From assembly GCA_008360955.1 (NCBI GenBank), contig LUCM01008319.1, forward strand, positions 448,399-512,398: a stretch of DNA of 64,000 nucleotides, given 5' to 3'. The notes under the pieces are model-generated. The model was not told where the DNA came from. It was given only the letters and a program-made list of their open reading frames with translations, and did not search any database. Positions 55,958-64,000 of this stretch are shown here, piece after piece (within the stretch, counting starts at the first letter, position 1; each line of letters starts with the position of its first letter). Position numbers and translations under genes: made by a program. The DNA comes from Fasciolopsis buskii. Lineage: Eukaryota; Platyhelminthes; Trematoda; Plagiorchiida; Fasciolidae.

Positions 55958-57406
55958 GTAAGGAAAAATTGAAAAGTAACTCTCTCCAAATCAATTTTCT
56001 CCGCTTTTTATGCCCGAGTAACGATCAGTCGTTCTCTCAGGCCAATACTATAAGCCGGTCGCGAATTAATGACTCCAATAAATGCAGACATGCCTATATT
56101 TTTTCATAAAGACGTTTTCTTAATTAGGCTACCTTGAGCAAAGTCATCTTCGTTGGAATTGATCACTGTGAGAAGTTGTCTGGGATCATTGAAAGCAATC
56201 AGCGAGTAGGCGAAAGGATATAACATTCTGAAGTTCACAAAATTTGCAAGCGAAACCAGATAGCTTGTAATTAGGACATTTGATGCAATAGACACGCACT
56301 GCTGATGAATGATAAGGCAGTTAAAACAACAGAACAAGGCTTTCCAACTTTTTAGTTACAAGTTCCGTCCTAATAGAGTATGAAAAAACTGTACAAATAA
56401 TTCGGTGCTAGCTTCCGAAACGCAGAATGTAAGTCGAAAGAAAGTGCGGGCAAATTGCATGAATTTTCCACAGCGATTGAGATGTAGTTTGTAAAGGTAA
56501 TTTTTATTGTTCGAAATCTGTTCATTAGAATTTCTTCTACATCATTAGGAGTGTAAATAGATGTCAAGTGCGTTTGAAAATCATGCGGAAATTTGTCCAA
56601 GTGGGTTCTGTGTACGGGTGCGTCTCTTCATGAATGTGACTCCAGGTGAATGGAACAGCACTGCAGTCTTCTTTATGTACTTGCATGTGATTCTTAAAGG
56701 GACTTAGCATCCATTCGTGTTCCTAAATTTCCAAATCAGAATCCAGCGGGAAACTAAAAGAAGTGCACAAATATAACGATGGTCGAACAGTAGAGTACCG
56801 GGTGCGCGTAAATGATGAACGACCATATTCAAAACCATCTGGATTGAATAAAATAAATCGGGCACAATGCTATTAGGTTGTGCCACTTCTCAGTCGCGTT
56901 GGTTAACGTTTAATCTGAAATGATTTTATTGTTATCTAGTAGTAAATCAAAAGATGGACAGTAGAGGCACAGTGAATGGACAACAGGATACTAATCTACA
57001 GAGTATATGGCAGGATTGTAGGTGTCGTAAAACAGGAGGCTTGGACTCTAGAAAATTCGTGCCTGACTTTCTCGAGCAATCCGGCTAGCTTTTACAAACC
57101 ATGCTGGATTTCGACTCAAGGCAAAACGCTAAAGTGAAAATCAGAACCACAATAGTTCAGATACTTTTTTGACCGTGGCTGAAGTGCAGAAAACCCACGA
57201 ATTACAATAAGGACCAGCAGCTGACTTGAAGGAGACCTTAATTCTTAGTGAAATTAGTGCCCGATTAGTGCATTAGGAACCACTATGAGATTTGCATCAA
57301 ACTACTTTGACCCCACCAAAAGTAGTATGACCTGCTTGGTTGATGTCATCTGCATTTCTCATGCACCGCCAGTCACGATCAGTATCTTTTGCCCATGTTA
57401 TTGCAG

Positions 57407-57574
57407 AATAACAGTTGGAATGTTGTTATGCGGATAGGATACAAAGACCATCGACTGTTCGCAGTGAGCACAGTGCTAGAAGACACTTTATCAGCTTACA
57501 ACGATATGACGAGAGTAAACTGGACAGTCAGGAAATTAGTGTCCAAAATGTTTGTCAATAATCAAGAACCTTAA
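57407..57574 (+). CDS. Possible terminal exon
   Basis: A strong acceptor (cttttgcccatgttattgcag) opens a phase-0 frame of 55 codons ending at TAA. ATTAAA follows at 57591-57596. The peptide has NSWNVVMRIGYKDHRLFAVS and then LEDTLSAYNDMTRVNWTVRK, with one glycosylation site (NWT). An internal donor (aga followed by gtaaac) could shorten it. No family is recognised. Confidence 0.35.
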   Translation, partial: NNSWNVVMRIGYKDHRLFAVSTVLEDTLSAYNDMTRVNWTVRKLVSKMFVNNQEP

Positions 57575-57599
57575 ATCAATTCAGTATTTCATTAAATTT

Positions 57600-59960
57600 G
57601 TGATACGTGCTACTTCGAAGTGCAGTTCCCTTCTTTCTTGGACGACACTCTAGATACCGAAAAATAGACCTTGCCTATCACTTGGTAGACCCAGTTTATT
57701 GATTCTGAAGCCATAGGTCATTGCTTAGCATCCTTGGGTTGTTATGGTAAGATTGATCGGGAGTGCGATATACACATTCTAGGAAGTTCGGTAGGCGGAT
57801 TTCCATAAACGGAAATTTAATTCGACTGTATAAATTCTTCGACCTCGGCCGGATTTGGTCCTACGCTGGGACGCAACGCACACATTTGAGCCGACCAACC
57901 AGCTGATCTACGAGGCCAAGCCAAGCGGTACGCGGACTTTTTGCATTTCGATCGATTCTACATTCGTCAGAATCTATCAGCCAATGTTTCTAATCAATCG
58001 TGCCCATGAATTCTGACCAGTAGATGCTGGTTTATCCATCATAAAATTCCGCTATTGCTGGGAGTTCAGTGTCATGAATGTCATGTGCTTTCACCACTAT
58101 GGTCGGGTAATCAGTAGTACCTAAGTAAAATGTTCGAACACTGTTCTGCTGACTTCAGATTTATGGGGTTCGAATACCGCCGAGGTCAAAGACTTTTCAT
58201 AGTCACATCATTTTGAAATTATAGCTGTTGACAAACTTCACAAAGGTTACCACACCACAATAATGGATCATACAATTCATACGTGATGCACGCGTTATCC
58301 GCACAAATCCAACCCCGGCAACGGTTGCTAAAAGCAGTCGGGGGCCAATGAACGACGGCGAGATATTGTTGCTAGAAAACAGTAAGTTCCATGATGATTG
58401 AACATTGCAATAAAATGCCTTTCCTTTAACCACTTGCCACCATTGTCACTATAGATAACTTAAGGAGAATGGGACTTGATTGGTGTTTCTCTTTAGCTCC
58501 CGAACTCCGATTGGAATTCGAATAACACTCGGTTATATTTTGGTGAACTGGTTCCTTATCAGTTAAAATTTTTTCGGGGCAAATTTCTGTCGTTTAATGG
58601 TGATCAAATTTGTAGCTACTCCCACGATCTTTTTGGATCACATCGCACTTACAGTACGTGGTATGAAATGTGCATTCTTGTGTCATTATCATTGTAAAAC
58701 GTTATTTTTTTGCTACCGGTGTGTGAACATAAGATGGTGTGCTTGGGGGACATTGCTCCTCAACGGGCTTCACGTGCGTTACTATCCCAAAAGATATCAA
58801 CGTGAGTCGAAGCCCAGTATACGTTTCGGCTAGCATCAACCCTTATACAACCAACTTCAATAAGGTAGCACTGAATCTGCCCTTGAGAGTAGTGACCGAA
58901 AGTCCATAGTCAATGCACAGTTGTACATTCAAATTGATGCGTGCACTAGTCTATGCACCTGGCTACTTTTTCAGCGACTACCCGTGTACCAACCATCATG
59001 TTCGACAAATAATCTCAGAACAGCCGTAAACGAAGACGCACCTGCTATCTCGATTAAATTACGGCGTGTCGGTTTAGCAATTTTCCGAAGTAACACGTGG
59101 ATCTTGTTCGTCAACTGCGCAGTTAGATTTCTGATTAAACAACTTCATGGTCCAATAATCACTTCTACTGGTCTTCGCTACAAAGAGAACAACCAATAGT
59201 GGAAAAATGTGGACCATGACCAAATCGAATCTCGTGGGATCTGAAAGCTACTGATAACATTATACAACGCAAGAAATGCTTGGCGCTCCGTATCTTTCGG
59301 CATACATATGCGGTACGCCTTTCACGCAATTACAATGGAATCCGAGAACAGAGACAAAGCAATAAAACTGAACTGTTTTCCCCGCTGTAATTTTAGCCCC
59401 GTCTATCACTCGGATTGTATGGTTTTATACTGTCTCGTAAGTTAGATGCTGTATAAAGTTTTGTCGGTTCTTCGTCAATTACGGACATGATGAAAGACAA
59501 GCCACTGGATGGCGCCGTCATTTGAAAATAAACTCTTCAGCTGTTTACGGCCCATTTACGTACTTAGGCGACTATTCGGAAGGAGGCTTGTATGTTCCGG
59601 CTGTTGACGACCCGGTATTTCAAAATAGTGGCCGGCAAGTCATTGTGGAACTAGTCACCTAGGTAACTTAACAAGTTTTGCGCTGTCGGACATTGTCGCG
59701 TTCATTCTGAAGTCTCCGTAGTTGCAGAGCGGTTTTGCATAAGCATCTAGCATACATAAGCAAACAAATCCATGCGTCTGCATGAATGACGAATAAAAAA
59801 GGCAGCCTGTTTTTAAGATTCGTATAAATAAATGACCGTCTAGTGAGACGTGCACGTAATGCGTTGGCAGAAAAAACCACATGACGGAGTTTCCAGAACA
59901 TTTAGTTGCACGCCTAAATTGACATGGTAAAAATTTATTACATTTTCCGAATGTAAAACT
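57600..59960. other. Region of uncertain exons
   Basis: Good plus-strand sites occur here: a donor gtgagt at 58803 after an ATG frame from 58734; an acceptor (ctactttttcag) opening a phase-0 frame at 58974-59199; and an acceptor-donor pair enclosing 40 bases at about 59397-59436. I could not join them into one consistent model, so no gene is called. Confidence 0.3.
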
Positions 59961-59969
59961 CACAGGGAC

Positions 59970-60045
59970 AACGGAGCAATGATATCACATGGCGAATTAT
60001 TTTATAAAATCATTCAGTTTCCTACTACTAACATGTAAAAGGACT
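59970..60045 (+). mobile_element. Hammerhead-SINE 3' fragment
   Basis: Only the 3' module remains (gatatcacatggcgaattat, then gtttcctactactaacatg). It matches the end of copy 2 (ctcctactactaacaagtg), which marks the 3' boundary of the family. Confidence 0.65.
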
Positions 60046-62317
60046 ATACGACGGATGCAATGAAAGCCAAAATGAACAAGACACCGCTCATTTTGCCAGC
60101 TTTGTTCCCACAAAACGAAAACAAATTCTAGTCCGTAGGGCGAAGGACAGTCCCGTAACAGAGGCCTACAAGTTATGGCGGATATTTTGGAAAGCAGTTC
60201 GTCAACTTCATTTGACAAGGGCAGAATCAGTAGCCTTCCGATTGTTAAACCCACGGCTATTGTCACGGAAACACCTTGTCAAGTCATCCCACGTAGTTTG
60301 GCCGCGTTCCAATAAAGCCAGTCAAATACTACATCGTCTGGACCTCGACATCTTAAGCGAGGCAAAATGCAGCCAATCCGTTTCACGTGTACTTTGCTCG
60401 GTGGACTTTTCCGGTCACTAATAACGAACAGCCGACTCACTCCGATTTTCCTAATCACATCTTGCACTTTACTTTGTTCAACCAGATTTGCCTTGATATT
60501 TCAAACTTTATTCTAATAATATACTCCCCATAACCAATCCATAACTATCCGCGATGACGGAAGAAATTACCCAAACTGAACTTGTTCGCTATCATGTTTG
60601 CTTTCGTTAGGACATAACGTTCTCAAACTACCAAAAGTACTTTCGTTGCACTCGTGTTACCCCTTGTTAAGACACCGTATGCACTTAATGTACCATTAGG
60701 TACCATTTCGTCACTTCGCAATTATAGGTCCTGCCGTACGGGACACTAGTGTTCGAACCCAGTTGCTCACTGCTTGCAACACAGCTGTGTTTGCGAAAAC
60801 TGACTTACTGTAACTCACTGGGGTAACGCTAGTCCCGAATTTGATGCATTTTACAAAACAGATCATTTTCTTTTCATGTAATCGCCTTTTCTTGAAAGTG
60901 GCAGTGTACAATCTCGCCTATTTTACAGTCCATTTATCTCATGCAAGAAAATCTGTGGCGTTTTTTGCCAACAATTAGACAGTATCGGGCATAGCCTTCG
61001 AAAACTTTCTTTTTCCAATTCTAACAAATATCTTCACATGGGAATTTGCACATTCATGAGTAGTTCATAAACAGGAAAAACTGAATTTCGGACAGATAAC
61101 TTGGTAAAAGTGCCGAAATTGTAAACATCGATATTGATAATAATAATAATAATGACAGAAAGTAGTAGTAGAAAATACGAGAGCAGTAGATTCTGATATC
61201 AAATCACCGTAGTTTGGATGATCTGTCGCCAAGTAACTGAGCGGATGGAATTTTCCAGCCAAAACCAACTTTAAACAGACTGGAAGTCACCCATGTACGC
61301 GGAAGTTTTCCTCGAAAGAAAACTCAGGCGAGAGTTGCACTGAAATCGGATATTTCACTAATTTCCCGATAGCAGTATTGTGGGAATGCACGTGGAAATG
61401 TGTTTAACGAAACTTTCATCTACAAGGTGACTGTGTCCAGCGAAGCCATTTACTGGGACTAGTTGGGTTTCCCATAGTCTATGCTAGGCTTATCATCCCA
61501 TTTTGCCAATGTTAACTCTTCGCTCCCTCTTTAAGCTTCAACTGTCATCCGGTGCCTGAACGTCAGTTTTATCATTTGCAACATCGCAGTTTCAAATATG
61601 TAATGTCATCATAATCAATAATTGCCAGAAAACCTTTACCAAGGAGAGTCTTATAAAAACTGAAAAGTTCCATAAATTTTCCGCAATTCGAATGTCAGGC
61701 TGGGAAACCGCGAAGGTCGATTAACGATTTGAAGAGGTTCGATAGGCCGGGGTTTTTCTTTTAACGGAAGCACTGATAAAGTGCTCAGTCAGTTAATTTA
61801 TTTTTCACAGTACACTTAGAGCTTTGAGTATATCGGCCACAAAAGGAAGAAAGTAACCTAAGTGTTGTGTGCAAAAAACGAAAATTTGGTGAACTTACTA
61901 CCGAGACAAAATTGTCGGGAATTGTTTCTGTTTTCGGCAGCAAATGGCAGTCGAGGGAACGGCCTACTTTAAAGGAGGTTCTAAACTCTAAGAATGTGAT
62001 AATAAATGGTTTGTAGCTTTGCGGCAGATTTATTTGAGTAAATCGGAAGTGATTGTTTTTATTTTTGGGAAATGCATTTGAAATTAACTTTGGTTTTCGA
62101 AATTCGTGTCGTGTGGGATATTATTCAGGTAGAGGTGAAATACTGGACTGCACAATTTCTTGAGTTGCAAAGTGCAAGTACAAAAGTATTATGATAACGA
62201 CACTTGAAATTCTATCAAATAATCAGCCTGGTATTGGGAACACCCAAATGACTGATAAAACAAAAGCCGATTCATTGCAAACGTGCATGACGAAAACGCT
62301 TTGAAATTATTAGCGAT
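60046..62317. other. No supported gene; GC-richer patch
   Basis: The stretch 60110-60420 is richer in GC and open in several frames on both strands, like a decayed coding or transposon sequence, but I can assign nothing. A short (TAA)n run lies at about 61136-61154. Confidence 0.35.
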
Positions 62318-62618
62318 TCACATGTGTGACAGACAATGTTCGAACCGCGGATTGCAAAAGACTATCAGATAGAATGATGGGAAATTATCTATGCATAACT
62401 GAGCTTCGGCTGAAAGTACTGACTGGAATTAAAGAGAATAGGTGTTGTCGATCGAGAGATGGGGTCGATTATGAAATAAAATGTATAGGTAAATAATCGT
62501 TCACTTCCTTCATATACTGTGCAAATAAGTGTGGAATATTTCTGTACATACCACAACCTGGTCAGCTTTAGACCGCTCGTCAATTGCAGCTTGATCCAAC
62601 AGCTCACGTTTTGAGTGC
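62318..62618 (-). CDS. Candidate exon pair at the 3' end of a gene
   Basis: Exon 62552-62618 has a textbook acceptor (gctttctctccag) and donor (gtg followed by gtatgt); only phase 2 in, 0 out is open, giving HSKRELLDQAAIDERSKADQ. After a 129-base intron, exon 62318-62422 (acceptor tattctctttaattccag, phase 0) gives SVLSAEAQLCIDNFPSFYL and ends at TGA. The first piece is charged and helical. Upstream exons in phase 2 were not found, although the signal-peptide exon at 63.8-64.0 kb lies on the same strand. Confidence 0.4.
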
Positions 62619-63342
62619 CTGGAGAGAAAGCATGATTTGTGACAGAAACGTGTTACTCATCAAAAAATAGGAAAGAACACATTCTGGGTCTAAGTAACGG
62701 GAAAATGTCCGTTTGAAAACTATGACATACAATTAACTGACAGCAGACTTAGTCATTTTATGAAACAATTTACTCTGTGTTACATAAAAGAAGAATAAAA
62801 TGTGGATGTGCAGTCAGAATATTCCCTTCTAAAAAACATTTTTTGAACACGTAAAACTTTACACTTTCCATATAGCTTTGCTTCTTGAAAGTGATTCGGC
62901 AATCAAATGCACATGTGGCAAGCCACGAAATTCGAGTTTATTGTCCATTCTTGAAGGTTGCATGTAGATTTTAAAAATAAATTGAAAAATCATGCTTTTC
63001 GTTTACTGACAGACAACAGATCCGATAGATTACTGAAAGTCTGCATCGAACACTTTTTATGGGACTGTCAAGGGTTTTAAAAATCTGGACACCAGAGGCA
63101 GATGGACATCTCCGAAACGCCATCAAGTATGCCAGCCCCACATATCATGATATCTGAGAGAGAAACAATCTCTTATTTCTTGATCAAATCAATTTCAATG
63201 CCTCATGAATATAAACATCAAGGTTTTATTCCATCTTGTTTCCTGTTTGAAACCAGTCTGCTTCTTAATACCATGTTCCGGAAACCAGTTATCATTCTGT
63301 GCTAATTACCACTTTTAATACTAAAAAGAATAGAAAACTTAC

Positions 63343-63968
63343 ACGGTCAAAGTTTTGCCATCTTATTGACATGATTGCTAGCTTAAGCGGCTTCAGTCGG
63401 TCGTCGCTTTGCTAGATCAGTCTCAATCTTACTTAATCAAGCAATAACGATTGAATGGTCTCCTGCCAACACCACTCGCGTTTACTTGTCAATCCAGATT
63501 CCTTCAGGTCAAAGCCTCTTGGACATGCCTCCATACTTCCAGACTCAATGTCTCTTCCTCGGCCTTCACTTTGAGTAACGCCGCTCTTTGCCTTTGAAAG
63601 TGTCGGAGAACTCCGGACAACTTCACTGAGTTCCTAACTAGGGTGAATGATTTCTTACCCTGCAGTGTGGTTGACCGTTAGCCAGATTCTTGGCCCAAAA
63701 GTTCCTCACCTGGTTTTAACGGGAGTTTATCAGCCAATCCTGTTTTCTTGGCACAATCTGGCCTTACTTTTGCGTGACTCACGGATATTTGGCGTCCACT
63801 GATGGCCGCCCTTTGCAGGTAGAACGATGCGGGATTCATGCAGGCTCCCGTTTTATAAAATCGAGAATATTTTGAATCTGTTCCGATTTCATTAGACAAC
63901 TTAGAACGAGAACCGTTCAAATGTATCAGAGTTAGCATTGACAAATGAAGCAGAACCAAAAAACTCAT
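63343..63968 (-). CDS. Candidate 5' exons of a secreted-protein gene
   Basis: Exon 63783-63968 begins with ATG at 63968. It encodes a signal peptide (MSFLVLLHLSMLTLIHLNG) and a polar mature start (SKLSNEIGTDSKYSRFYKTG), then ends at a gtgagt donor in phase 0 (62 codons). A second donor (ccag followed by gtgagg) about 75 bases further could extend it. Exon 63343-63411 (23 codons, phase 0 on both sides, donor gtaagt) encodes QSDDRLKPLKLAIMSIRWQN. The gene would continue leftward; its link to 62318-62618 is unproven. No family is recognised. Confidence 0.4.
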
Positions 63969-64000
63969 TGTAAGTCTGCTCAGTTACTTCCAGAAGCGAG

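Noticed and set aside
1..64000. CRISPR arrays, bacterial operons, riboswitches, phage modules
   Set aside because: No direct-repeat arrays with spacers, no long adjacent genes and no prokaryotic signals; all recognisable elements are eukaryotic.

Overview
The window looks like repeat-rich, gene-poor DNA from a parasitic flatworm, most likely a digenean trematode; a Fasciola-like liver fluke is my best guess, but only a guess. The reasons are many broken RTE/SR2-type and CR1-type non-LTR retrotransposons whose reverse transcriptases resemble those of flukes, tRNA-derived SINEs, one SINE family that carries a schistosome-Smalpha-like hammerhead ribozyme fold, moderate GC content, and long stretches with no open reading frame. 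There are no bacterial-style operons. Chance ORFs of 60-150 codons are expected at this length and GC, so ORF length alone was not accepted as evidence for a gene.

Left part (1-29 kb) is dominated by mobile elements, mostly on the plus strand: RTE 3' tails (1-250; 8.2-8.6 kb), a degraded RTE with RT and C-terminus (2.2-3.7 kb), CR1-like RT remnants on the minus strand (4.85-6.7 kb), a nearly full-length dead RTE (9.3-12.3 kb) interrupted by a tRNA-derived SINE, another RTE 3' end (17.3-18.05 kb), and the youngest RTE copy (22.2-24.8 kb), which contains a 382-bp-arm palindrome next to a single N. Smaller possible host exons lie near 0.95-1.04, 4.0-4.17 and 7.79-8.0 kb.

Right part (29-64 kb) has few recognisable repeats. 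By reading splice signals I find several phase-consistent chains of short exons that look like small host genes: a signal-peptide gene on the plus strand (31.2-52.1 kb, ending with a poly(A) signal), a multi-exon gene on the minus strand (33.0-34.7 kb), a secreted-protein gene on the minus strand (36.0-38.6 kb), a possible single-pass membrane protein (42.6-43.1 kb, minus), terminal exons near 43.4, 46.7, 49.3 and 57.4 kb, and a second signal-peptide exon on the minus strand at the right edge (63.8-64.0 kb). None of these has a family I recognise. They are ab initio readings and need transcript support.

The most interesting element is the tRNA-headed SINE (1.7-2.1 kb head-to-head pair; 44.09-44.29 kb; fragments at 48.7 and 59.98 kb), whose middle folds as a type I hammerhead ribozyme with very short stem III. 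Second is a 407-bp tract that is almost identical between two otherwise diverged, dead RTE copies 14 kb apart, which looks like gene conversion.
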